In this document: positions 51,001-63,000 of the stretch, in pieces
Numbering within the stretch: position 1 is the first letter of the stretch
Layout of the letters: each line of letters begins with the position of its first letter
Assembly (NCBI RefSeq): GCF_901709675.1
Contig: NC_051089.1
Span: forward strand, 13,257,976-13,321,975
Origin: Syngnathus acus
Lineage: Eukaryota > Chordata > Actinopteri > Syngnathiformes > Syngnathidae
Length of the DNA stretch: 64,000 nt
Reading direction: 5' to 3'
Made by a program: the position numbers and the translations under genes
Notes under the pieces: model-generated
Database searches by the model: none
Seen by the model: the letters and a program-made list of their open reading frames with translations, nothing else
Told to the model about the DNA's origin: nothing

Positions 51001-54000
51001 AGAGTGAGGGTCAACAAAAGATCTGCATGTTCTTCCAAATCGCAAGCCCACCGCTGTCAATATTTCCTTTCCAGGGAATGAACAAATATTTCCCAGAGCC
51101 CATATGTGCTTCTAAGCTGGATTCAGACTTACCGCTTCGTTTCCTTACTTTAATGCTTTGGGCCATTGGTGACCTCTTCTGTTCTGTTCTTCAGAATGTT
51201 TCCCTACAATCAAATCACTTATTGTTTGAGAAACTTATTGGCATTTGCTATTTTTTCTTGTAACCTTTGCTCATAAGAGACACACTCGTCGCATAAGGAG
51301 AGCAATGTCGTGTAACATTTCCGCTTCACTGAAGGTTTCTGTCATGCAGAGTCTCTTATCAGTAATGACCCATTTTTTTTGTCATAAATTTGCCTGCTAA
51401 ACCCCACCGTCAGATGTGTCTTAAAATTTGACCTATGGCAAGATTTGCAATTTATGCATGTCATGATTATTTAGTTGGAGCTCAAATCATGACTAATGAC
51501 TTAATACGTGCCTAAAGGTCAGAAATTATGCAAATGAATGTTTATGCAAAGCAATCATAGCGACACCATTCTAATACGTTCTTCTCACATAACCGATTGA
51601 CGTTAATCACCGTCTTCCTATGCTGACGCATCAATGTGTTTATAAAGTACTTAAAATCTGACAATTGGGTCATATAGAATTTAGATCAGAATTGGCTCAC
51701 CACCAAAATTGAAAATTTCTATTTTGCTTCGATAGCTAGTGCTGATCGAGGTGACACATTTTAGCTAAGAATTGTGATTGCACATATGTATATACTCTGT
51801 AAGATCTTTAAACGCTTTAAACTTCTTGCCATCACATCCGAAAGAAAGGAACAGACATTGTTTACCTCAACCTTCAATGCTAATTAAGATTAGCTAATTT
51901 CGAATTTTGAACATAATACTTAGGCTGAACTGTCTAACCGTTAACTTCATTGCAACTCTCGCAGACATTGCAATTTCAGTCTCTTGACTAATTTCATCTC
52001 TCAGCTAAGTAAAAGCTGATTCATCATGCTGTCTATCTGGTTTCCTCTTTCTCCATCTGGTCTAAATTTTGTCTTGGCGACACAAAGCATCTTGAAAGCA
52101 GAGCTGTGAATATTCAACCATGGAAAACTTGGATGTTCTCTCAAAGTCACTTCAGTTCACATATTAAGCTTAATCAGAGAATTTTCTCCAAGATGCCTTG
52201 TCAACAAACTACTGCTGTCAGTTCTGCGCCAATCTTAAATCTTTTAAACTATTGTCTCCCAATGCAAAAGCTATGTTTTATGATCAATTTTTGAAATAAA
52301 CTCTCAAATACCTTTTGCGCCTGTCGGCTGATGCCGTCAGTAAGTCATTCATGTGATTTGTTTTGAAAGAAAATGCCTTGACACAACCTACCCAATTTTT
52401 GTGTTTGATACGGGCTTGGGACCGGCAGTGGCTGGCTCGGAAAAACAGAAGAATGTAACACTTACACTATCAGTGCCAAGAGAATTGAGAGGAATAAAGT
52501 CTCTGAACGTCAACGTGTAAAATGAACTCTCGAGTCTTTTTACAAAGCTTTTAAGCCGATGTCGCAGAGTGAATTGCTGAGAAAGTAACATGCATCTTGG
52601 CAGGATACTCATGAAGTGTGTGCTTTCTCTTCTCAAGAACGCCTTTCACGCACTTGCAGAAATCATTTGTTCAGAATGAACTCAATTATGAACATGATTT
52701 TCCGCTTCAATAAACTTTTCATTGTATCAGTGGCGGTGGCGATTCCAATTTCAGTTCCAAGCTAACCTCTGGAAAAAGGTGAGACAGTCTCATTTGTAGC
52801 ATCTCTTTTTGCTTGCACCTCTTCACTAAAACACAGTACTTGACTTGAGAAGAATTGTACGATAGAATATTGGGCATCATTACCAGGTTATTTTATTAGA
52901 AAAATTAAAAAGATGTTTTTTGTGTCAGACACATTGCCTTATTATTTAAAATGTGTTAGTCCCATCTGGCTGGAGCGCCTGTGTGTGCATTCCGCAGATG
53001 GCCGGTTGAACTGATGGCAGCTTTGTGATAAAAATCCACTCAGGTCGAAACAAAGTTCCTTTGTGGGCTGCAGAGGAGGTGAGGCAGACCTCCAGACTTC
53101 AACAGAGCACAATGAGGCGCGAGATACACTGCCTTGAGCTGTCTGACAGCAACCAAACTAGCCGTAGCTTCAGCTTTTCTTCGCTGGAAAAAACTACTGT
53201 CACCTCCACAGTCCTTCTCGAGCGCTTTGATGCGAGTGAGGACAAATACACCGACTTTTTCCTCTTTGACACATAGTGAGACATTTAAGCAAACAACATG
53301 CATGCTGATTCTTACATGGCCCTCTCAGCCCAGCACAGCTGGAAACTATGTAAGAGCAACATTGATTTCTCGTTGACTGCTGACGCACAGGCCTTCCCAT
53401 ATGGGAGGGAAAGAGGGGTGATTTAATCTGCAGAGTTTTCCATTCCGTTTTTTTTTTTTTTTTTTTAATGGGGGAGATTGATGAAGACACTCGTGAGTTT
53501 TAATCACCAGCCGTGCCTTTCTTTTAATCCTTGATGAGTCATTTTTTTCTATGCCCCAAGTGCTATCCACTCCCCAGGAAATTACTTGCAGCTCTGCAAT
53601 GACGCAAGTCACATTGTTTACGTTATATACATTTAGATAGTGTGTCATTTGTTCGTATGGATGGCGGTTTTATTTTTGGACCTTTTACTGACAAAGCGTC
53701 AACGTGAGGAAGTTGAAACACCAGGTTTCTCAACCAAGCCTGACCTTTGCCCCATGTTCTGTTTTGTCATCAGAAGCAGAACGTTCCTGACCTTTTGATC
53801 TGTGCAACAGTAATAAAAGAATAACTGCTATTGCTGCTGTGTAGTCACCTTTAAATTCAAATGCTAATTTTAGCTAGCCTGTCAATTTGGTTTCCATTGA
53901 TTGCTAGCAATGAGCTGGCAATGTTTTTTCATTTTTCATTCTATTTCTTTTACAGTAAACTCCAGAGCTGCCAACCTATAGAAATTTCCTTTCAGAAGAA

Positions 54001-57000
54001 TGTGTCTGAATTTTCACATTATATATATTTACAGTATAAAGGATTAATCAGATCTCATAAATCAAAATTAAAACTCACTTGGCACTCTATTTTGCAAACA
54101 AATAACATTTCTGGGAGATTGGTTTGGGGAATAGATTTCTAGTTTGTGTGATGTACGTACATCTTGTGCAAATGTCTTTCTTGCATGTTATTTTTGTATT
54201 TCCTTTATCCGTAGCTGCTGCCAACACAATGCGAGTTTCTTGTGGGATCAATAAAGGTCAATAAAGGCCCCTCCTCTCGACTGACATATGTCGTTGTGAC
54301 GTCCTAATTTATTTTTCATTTTCTGATCCTCTGTATCTGTTAGTGTTGGTTCGTGAGTGAACGATTCGTTCAAAAGACCGAATCTTTTCCGTGAACGAGA
54401 GTGAACGAATCACTTCCTAAAGTGATTGGTTCTTTTTTCAGTTCATATGACTTCAACCAGTAGGTGTCGGTAATGCGCTTTGAAGCTGGTGCCACCTCGC
54501 CGTAAAACAAAACGAAGAAGAAAATGACGTGACTTCCTGTTCACGAAGGAGTCGTGAATTGCATTTCCTGTTCCCCAACTGAGCGGATCTGTGAGTGAAC
54601 GAGTCAGTGAGTGATTTGCATTTCCAGTTCATCGCGAGAACGGATCAGCGAGAGAACGAATCCTGACTTTCCCGTTCGCGAACGAGCCAATGGGTCAACT
54701 GCCTTCCCGTGCATCAACGGATCAGTCAATGAACGTGTTGCGTCTCCTGGCGTGAACTATGTAAGCCAGAATGTAGATTTACGATTTGCCAAGGAAAGAA
54801 AGACCCACTCACTGAAACAGCACTTCTTTTATGTACGTTTTCTCCAAGCTAACGGCTAACTTTATCGCATGAAAGGATGCTGTTATGCAACAGCGGGGAG
54901 ATTATGCTTCTCTTTGGGTAGTCTTTATTTTATAACACTTACAGTAGTTTTTGAATAACGTGTATGCATATACACGCCTAAATATTGTTATCCAATATAT
55001 CTACTGAAATTTCACATTAGATTGCTGGTTTGAAATTTACTTTTATTATTATTATTATTTTAATAAACATTAAAACCTGTTAAAACTTGTCTGGTGTTTT
55101 ATTCCTTTTTATTGTTTTGGGCATGAAAACAAAAATCTGACATTTGGTTAACTGCTTTATGTGACAATATGTACATGTGTTTTACGTTGTGTTGGTGTCC
55201 CCCAAAATAAAGAGCAAGTACACAGTCTTGACACGTACAAAAAATGCATAAAGTTATTAAGTACACCTTAAAATGGTGGTGTACCTAATGGAGTGTCCAT
55301 GTGACGTCACAAATCAACCAGCCAATCAGGAGGTGGGGCTGAGGGTGGGTGTGGCACTTTTCACTTTCAGTTCAGCTTTGGCCATGATTTTTCCCTAATG
55401 AAGTGGCCTGTTATTAGGTACACTTGAAAATGGCGGCGTACCTAAAGGAGTGTCTGTGTGATGTCACAGATCAAACAGCCAATCAGAAAGTGAGGGTGGG
55501 TGTGGCACTTTTCACTTTCAGTTAAGCTTTGGCCATGATTTTTCCCTAATGAACTGGCCTGGTATTAGGTACACCTAAAAATGGCGGTGTACCTAATGGA
55601 GTGTCCGAGTGATGTCACAGATCAATCAGCCAATCAGAAAGTGGGGGTGAGGGCGGGTGTGGCACTTTTCACTTTCAGTTAAGCTTTGGCCATGATTTTT
55701 CCCTAATGAACTGGCCTGGTATTACGTACACCTAAAAATGGCGGTGTACCTAATGGAGTGTCCGAGTGATGTCACAGATCAACCAGCCAATCATAAAGTG
55801 GGGGTGAGGGCAGGTGTGGCACTTTTCACTTAAACCAGGGGTATCGACCTCCAGTCCTCGAGGGGCCGCGTTCCAATATGTTTTCCAAGTTACCCTCGTT
55901 AAAAACACCTGCGTGAAAAGATTTTGGTCATTTTCATGTTCTGCAGGAGCTAAAACTTTTCACGCAGGTGCACTTAACGAGGGAATCTTGGAAAAAATGT
56001 TGGAATGCGGCCCCAAGGACTAGAGCTTGACACCTGTGACCTTTGACCATGATATTTCCCTAATAAAGTGGCCTGTTATTAGGTACACTTGAAAATGGCG
56101 TTGTACCTAATGGAGTGTCCAAGTGACGTCACAGATCAACCAGCCAATCAGAAAGTGGGGGTGAGGGCGGGTGTGGCACTTTTCACTTAAACCGGGGGTG
56201 TCGACCTCCAGTCCTCGAGGGGCCGCGTTCCAATATGTTTTCCAAGTTACCCTCGTTAAACACACCTGCGTGAAAAGTTCAGTTCATTTTCACGTTCTGC
56301 AGGAGCCCAACTTTTCACACAGGTGCACTTAACGAGGGAATCTTGGAAAACATGTTGGAATGCGGCCCCCGAGGACTGGCATTTGACAAACTAGGGCCTA
56401 GTTTATATAGATTTTTATTTTGTCCAGAACTTGTCTATATTCAAAATCTGTGAATAATACATTTTCACATTTCACATTAAAATATTTCACACGTTAGGTT
56501 GTCCTCACACGAGCTTCCATGTAGAAGCTATACATTGCTAGTAATGACTGTGGGGTGCAGCTCCTCATAGTATCTCCAATCCAACCCTTAATGCTGAGTG
56601 TCAAGCAGGGAGGCATCAGGTTTCATTTTATAGTCTTTTGGTATGACTCGGCCGGGGATCGAACCCACGACCTCCCAGTCTGAGGGCGGACACTCATACC
56701 ACAAGCCCACTGAGCTGGTTAAAAAAAAAAAAAATTTATTAGGTATTAGGTACACCTGAAAATTCAGTTCAGCTTTGACCATGATTTTTCCCGAATGAAA
56801 ATGGCGCTGTACTTAATGGAGTGTCCGTGTAACGTCACAGATCAAACAGCCAATCAAGAGGTGAGGGTGAGTGTGGCACTTATCACTTTTAAATCAAATC
56901 AATTTTTATTTGCCAAGTTTGAGCATGCCAAACAAGGAATTTGACTCCGGTACATCACGTTCTCTATACAACATTTAGGTAGCTAACCTGAAAACAACTG

Positions 57001-60000
57001 CATAAGGTTTTTTTCCGATCAACCTTTTTCAGTTGAACGTTGAACGAGTCGTTTGAACGAATCTTTTGAGAGAACTAATTCTAAAGATTCAGTTCACTTA
57101 AAAGAACTGTAATGCACATCACTAGTATCTGTGTACTTTTATTGTGTATAATATTTTCTCCAGACACTTGAGTTGCTTGATATTTCGCTACAACTCTGTT
57201 TCAGGCAGGCCTGTGTGATGAGTGCACCGTATCATCCAATCACTTCTTTCTGTGTTTTGCATGTCAATGATTTAGCAATTAGCAATGCTTCTCCATCTTT
57301 CTCCTCAGCCTCGTTTCATGACAATGGTACTAGTCAGTGGAGCTTATTCACTGGCATGGAGGCTGTAATTAGTCACTGTGCTGTGTTGACATGGGATGGG
57401 AAGCGATTTTCTGCCTTCGCGTCCCTGCAGCATATATAGCTGCATGAACTTTAACATTAACATTTGGAAGCTCCGAAATTCAGATTGAAAAGTGACTTTA
57501 CATATTAAAAGCATGCTCAATGTGCATTCAGGGGCCCTTCATATTATCGGAACTTGCATACATACACACACCGCACTATTCGGCACATTCTTTGTGTTTA
57601 TAATCATGAGATGCTAAAATCTAAATTGCGATTACTGGTATATTTCGTCTAATTGCCCAAACCTGAATAGTCTCTGTGTTTTGTACCAATGTAGCACTCA
57701 AGCCTTCCTTTCAATATGAGGCACTTTAATGGCACCGCTGTCGAAAAAGATATAAATTGCAGATTCCAGCAGGCTCGCCCATCGCCTGTCCGCTTCTGCT
57801 TTGTGGTCTGATTGCAATAGAGAAATTTGAAAGGCTCTGAAGAAATCGCTACAAAAAAAGAGATGTGGAGGCGCTTCAAGCATCAGCCAGGTACAAACTC
57901 TAAGCGCTTAAATCCGCCTCACACCAGAAATACACTTTGCAGCTGTTAGATGGAAGTCACTGGAGAGCGGCTCCATGGAAAAAGGAGTGTAACCAGATGG
58001 CGTATAGCAGCGGGAGGAATTTTTCCATTTGTCTGTCTGAAAGAAGCTTGCTGATTTTTCTCTGTGTGTCTGTCATATTCAATTGCTTTCAGTAGCAAGG
58101 TACCAAAGTGCTTGGGTTGCAATAGGAAGCCCAATCTATAGAAGGTGACCATTTCTGTTTAATATATAGTTTTATTATGGAAAATGAAAAGATTCACCCT
58201 TGGAGGATGATAATACATACGCTCTCAAGGTAGTGATGCGTGTTTAAGAGATTGGGCACGCTCTACTGCTCATCTCAGCTCCAAACTGAGATGCTTCTTA
58301 TCCATTTCATCAGCACCACTCCAGGGTGGATTTTATGATCCAGGCCTCATTACCTCAGCACAAAACAGCAAAATAAGGAAAGTCGTTTTATAGTATGGCT
58401 TGAAATTGTTTAAGCTGCATCAATATTACATTACATTTAGCAATGAAAAGCGTTAAACACATTAAGAGTTTCTGTTGTCAGAGCAGAAAAATGCAACCTT
58501 TTGAAATGTTATCTTGAGGGCGAAGGATTTCTCTGGGAACTTTGTCATTGTTCTTGATGATTGCATATATATTTACAAGTGCGTTTTGAGACTAACCCTG
58601 ATATTTCATGATGGGCTTTCTGTCATGTTCTCTTCTGACTTTTTCCCATGGTGGAGTGAGTAAGAAGGTAATTTTGATGATCACCTTTGAGTCTCTCACC
58701 CACACCAGATCATTTCTTTACTTCCTTTGTTTGAAGCTGCGTACCATATTCCATCCCGCCTTGCTTTTTTTGTGTTCTACTCTTTGTTTTTATGTCCCTT
58801 TTCACATAAGTATTGGCATCTGCCCATGTTCCCCGTAGGCCATTTTTCCCCTTATCTTCTGTTCTGTCCTCCATCATAAGAGAACAATCTGGTGTGGCCC
58901 CAGAGCTTAAGACTAGGAGCTGATTACCAACAGCTCCAGGGTACGAGCTTACCGTGTCAGTTCAAGGAAATGGGGACAAAAACACTGATGGAAAAACACA
59001 ACATAACTCCCAACAGTACCTGACAGTTCCAGCTCAATACAAACGGTACACATTGCTTGCAAAAGCAAATACACCTGATCTGAAAAAAGTGTTTGTCTAG
59101 GTCAAACACTTCCTCCTTTCTGAGACATGTGAAGAGTCACCCAAGGCCAACTAAGAGAGAAAACTTGGGTGAACCTTTTGTTGAGAATGATGTACAAGAA
59201 GTGGTCTCTTTGGACTTTGGTGGTAAAGTTGAAGAAGACTCTGACATTCTTGTAGAACGTCCGTTATGCAACACTGAACTCAAGAAGAGCATCTTTGCTG
59301 GCTCTCTGTGGAGCCTCGTGTAAAGGAAGATGAACTTGTACTAAAAGGTAGTTCGAACCCAATAGCTGACCCCTCACAGACAATTAAACACTAGATGAAT
59401 ATCAATAGTATCTCATCACAGCTTTAAAATGATCGAGGGATTCAAGCAATAGTTAAGTGAGAGCCATAATGACTAGTGTTGAAAACTTATTTTCACTGTA
59501 ATAAATCATGGCAATGAAACCCCAAAAACTAGAGCATGTCCCAGTGCACTGCATCACTTTACCTTTGCAGCAGAACGTGTCCCAGTTTTACCTCCAGAGG
59601 AAGCATATCTCTCAATAGAGCCATATACTGTAATTAATTGCTTATACCCACTGTAAAGTTGAAAAGGTTTTGCTCGCAAAAGGCTGGTGCAAAATGTTGG
59701 TGAGAATGTGAAATAGATTTGAGCGCAATTAAGATGCATGTAGGTCAAAAGTATAAACACACTGCAGTACATGCAGAGATATTAGAGTTCGGGGATCAAC
59801 TATTCCCACTTTACCCAATTTGGACTTGCAGTAGGACTTGAGCCAAACAATCTCCCTGTCTGACCTCTCGACAGCATTTAGTTCTATTGACTGAACATGT
59901 TTTCATGTATTAGCAGTAATACATATTCATAAGCTTTTTGTGACAAATAATCTTCCAGTCTATATGGAAGGGGTATTTTTTTGCCTTCTTTCTTGGTGCC

Positions 60001-63000
60001 TGGTTAATTTTTATACTATTTCTTAAGTCTAGAGTAGATAAAGTGAATTGCAGGCTAATAAGGCCACTTTGCGAGAGTTTTGGAAAACTGATCAAACGCA
60101 ATTTATGTTATGGGCACTGCTTTGGATCATTCAGTAGCTCCAAAATTTTATTGCTGAATAGACAGTCAGGATAATTTTTTTGTCTGGCATTTTAAACACA
60201 TTAGTGAGCAATCAAGGTTGTGCTTTGTTAGTTTCTTATGTTATCATTTCATATTTTGCATGGCAGTTCTGAGGTTCAAGATCTGAATCTTAACTCTGCA
60301 TTTTATGCGGTTTGTATCAAAAGTCAACCGGCAATAAACATGCTTCTGATTCCAACTACATTTCTTTGTCTCGTTTCAGAGCGCTACTACTGGGACAGCA
60401 AACTGCGTATCCCCACTGCCGACTACCAGGACATCCTCCACGATGACAAGGCCGCGCTGGCGTGGCTTGTGGCGCTGAGACGCGTCGGTATCGTCTACTT
60501 GAAGGGGGCTCCGGCAGAGCAAGGCCACGTGGCCCGACTGGCCGAGAGGATCGGTTATCTTAGACTGACGTTCTACGGGTAAGACTCAGTGACGTTACCC
60601 GATTGCGTGCCTGCCAACAGCAGCCAAGCCGCTATTAAATAAGCTTTGACCTCACCAAATGCTCAAATGGTGAATTTTCCACATGTGCATAATCTAGCTG
60701 GTGCTCAGCCCAAAGACTGTAATTAAATACAACTCGATATACTATTTATTTCCCAAGGAATCAAAAAAAGAGTTTGCGCTAAATATTCTTTATGAGGAAA
60801 ATATGCGTTGATTGGAGTTAATCGCTTTGGTTTATTACACGAAGGAGCAAGCCAAAATCATTCCAGCTGCTTTAAACCAGAGGAATTACCTGGTGCACTC
60901 AGTCAGAACAGAGGTTTGGAGTGTCTTTCCACTGCCAGAGGATGAGCTCAGAGTTGGAAGTAAAGAGCTGTCTACTTCTCATCGTCAAAACATGGGAACG
61001 AACGTTACCTCATTAGCACTCGGCTCGTTCTCAACACATCTTAATGAACAGCAGAAAGCCCCACAAGCGCTATAGTCATAGTACGATGTGCTGAAACTTT
61101 GTCGTAACACCACATCTTTTCAATTCAGGAGACCATTTTATGTGTGGATGACACACGGGTTAAAATCAGAAGCCAAGGCTGCTACACCCCAAACCAAACA
61201 AATGATTCAGTGAATGCCGCCAAGTGCCCTAAGGAAAACACAAGCAACCACTGAGCAGGCGTTGTCACAACATGGACGGGTCAAGACTTAACCGTCTACC
61301 TGCATCTCAAAGAGAAAGCCCATGGGAGTTACTCAATTTAGCTTCCAAGAATTATCAAACAAACCACTCATCCACTTTCAGCTTTTCGATGCCTCCATTT
61401 ATATATTGATGAATACTCAGGCCGCTATTCACATGCTTTTACGTAATGACGGAAAAGTGCTATAATAAAAGATGTCTGTGTCTTCTTCCTGTTTTTGTCT
61501 TCAGGCATACATGGCAGGTTGTGGACAAGTACAATGCAAACAACGTGGCCTATACCTCAGGAAATCTCAGCCTCCACTCAGACTACCCTGCATTACACTT
61601 TGCTCCCGGAGTGAGTACATTCAGTTGCGTAATTCAATTTGAGGCTCCGCCCCCCCAGCATTGAATGCATAGTAAAAGGGGCATGATCACGGCCCGTTGA
61701 GCATAGGTGCAGTTCCTGCACTGCGTCACCCAGGCCAAAGAGGGCGGCGACAGCGAGGTGGTCGACGGCTTCCACACGGCCGAGCAGCTGCGGCGCGAAG
61801 ACCCTGAGGCCTTCCACACGCTCGCCACACTCTTGGTGGACTTCACTGACACGGGGATGGACTATTGTGACTTTATGTTGCAGTCCAAGAAGAGGATCAT
61901 TGAGTGAGTGAGGTGGCCTGTCCAAAGACACACACTATCATGCGGAACGATCTGCCATAGACCTCTTTGAACGAGAGATTAGAAAGAGAAACACTGCCAT
62001 CTGCTGCCCAACATGTGTGCTGACAAGACCAATATGAAAGATTCCACATTCGTCACATTTCATTTGACTTCATATTTATGCCGCATGGGAGCCATTTTTA
62101 ATATCTCATGTCGGTAAAATACTAATATTTTAGTGGTTATATTGAAGTATTAATTTCTCGTAGTTGCCCAAGTCACCTCTTATTTTAGTATTGTCTGTCT
62201 TTGTGCTCAGCGTTAATGAGCAGGATCAAGTTGTGAGGATAAACTACAACAACGCCACGAGGGATTCGGTGCTGGACCTCCCACTTCATCAAGTTCAGCC
62301 CTTCTACAGAGCACTCAAGGCCTATGTGAACCTCATAAAGCGACCCGAGAATATGGTCAGCTACAAGATGGAGCCAGGTCAGCATCAACTGTTTTCCCCA
62401 AAACCACTTCTGCAAAACATTTCATTTGGGGTCAATTAGGGACAGCGAACCCTACCGCGAATAACAAGGAAATTAACATTTATCGTCATTGCCTATATTA
62501 ATAGTTGAAATTGAAAATATACAAGAGACTACGGTCTCAAAACAGTTTGCTTGTATTTTAAATTCATCTTAAATTACTCTACTCTTAAAAACAAATAGAT
62601 GACATGAAACTAAAAAAAAACAAAGATACACTACCATTCAAAAGTTGGATAGTCATTTAGCACATTATCAATGTACAGAGAGTGTTCCTGATAACTTGAA
62701 TATTACGTTAGTGAAAAATAGCGACTTTATTTTTAAAAGGACATTTCCAAGTGAACCCAAAACTTTTGAACGGTAGTGTAGAAAATCAAGCATTTAACAG
62801 TTTTGGTCAGAATGTGTGTGGTGTGCTCCAATAACCCCACCATCCATTTCTCACATGATCGAACGCAAAAGGAGCAGACGCGGCAACATTGAAAAAGTTT
62901 GTCCGCAAGAAAATACTTTTGAAAATACTTTATGTCTGGGGAGCCAACTTTTATTATTCCCTGTTCGTTAGTCGTTTTTTTTTGTCTTGCTGCATTCCAT

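Larger units (their letters stand above)
55256..56890 (+). repeat. Tandem array, six units of about 150-160 bp
   Basis: Units begin near 55258, 55417, 55568, 55725, 56082 and 56739 with g(g/c)tacac(c/t)t(t/a/g)aaaa. Each goes on with gtaccta.tggagtgtcc, tga(c/t)gtcac, agccaatca, gtgtggcacttttcac and gccatgatttttccc. Units 4 and 5 are lengthened by MITEs; unit 6 follows a SINE and is rearranged. Each unit has a CRE-like tgacgtca or tgatgtca word about 15 bases before a CCAAT word. Confidence 0.85.
54341..57124. mobile_element. hAT-like composite element with 8-bp target duplication
   Basis: The element starts tagtgttggttcgtgagtga and ends aatgcacatcacta; read inward both ends give tagtg(t/a)tg. 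It is flanked by a perfect 8-bp duplication gtatctgt (54333-54340 and 57125-57132). Both subterminal zones carry repeated gaacga/tcgttc words (for example gattcgttcaaaag on the left, and its inverse counterpart on the right), a hAT feature. The 2784-bp interior has six tandem units, two nested MITEs and a SINE, and no transposase. Boundaries and duplication are seen; hAT assignment follows from the 8-bp duplication and end type. Confidence 0.8.
47911..60379 (+). other. bbox1 intron 2, 12.5 kb
   Basis: By far the longest intron of the gene. It holds a dispersed repeat near 49350-49720 and a 2.8-kb hAT-like composite at 54341-57124. No coding exon was found in it. An open frame at 59087-59323 (KCLSRSN...SLWSLV) has no ATG and no recognised family. 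Confidence 0.8.

Noticed and set aside
56645-56718. tRNA gene
   Set aside because: The A- and B-box words are there, but the sequence continues into SINE tail text and does not form a full cloverleaf; it is a SINE head.
55256-56890. CRISPR-like array
   Set aside because: Units are about 150 bp with near-identical content and no short-repeat/unique-spacer structure; the host is a vertebrate.
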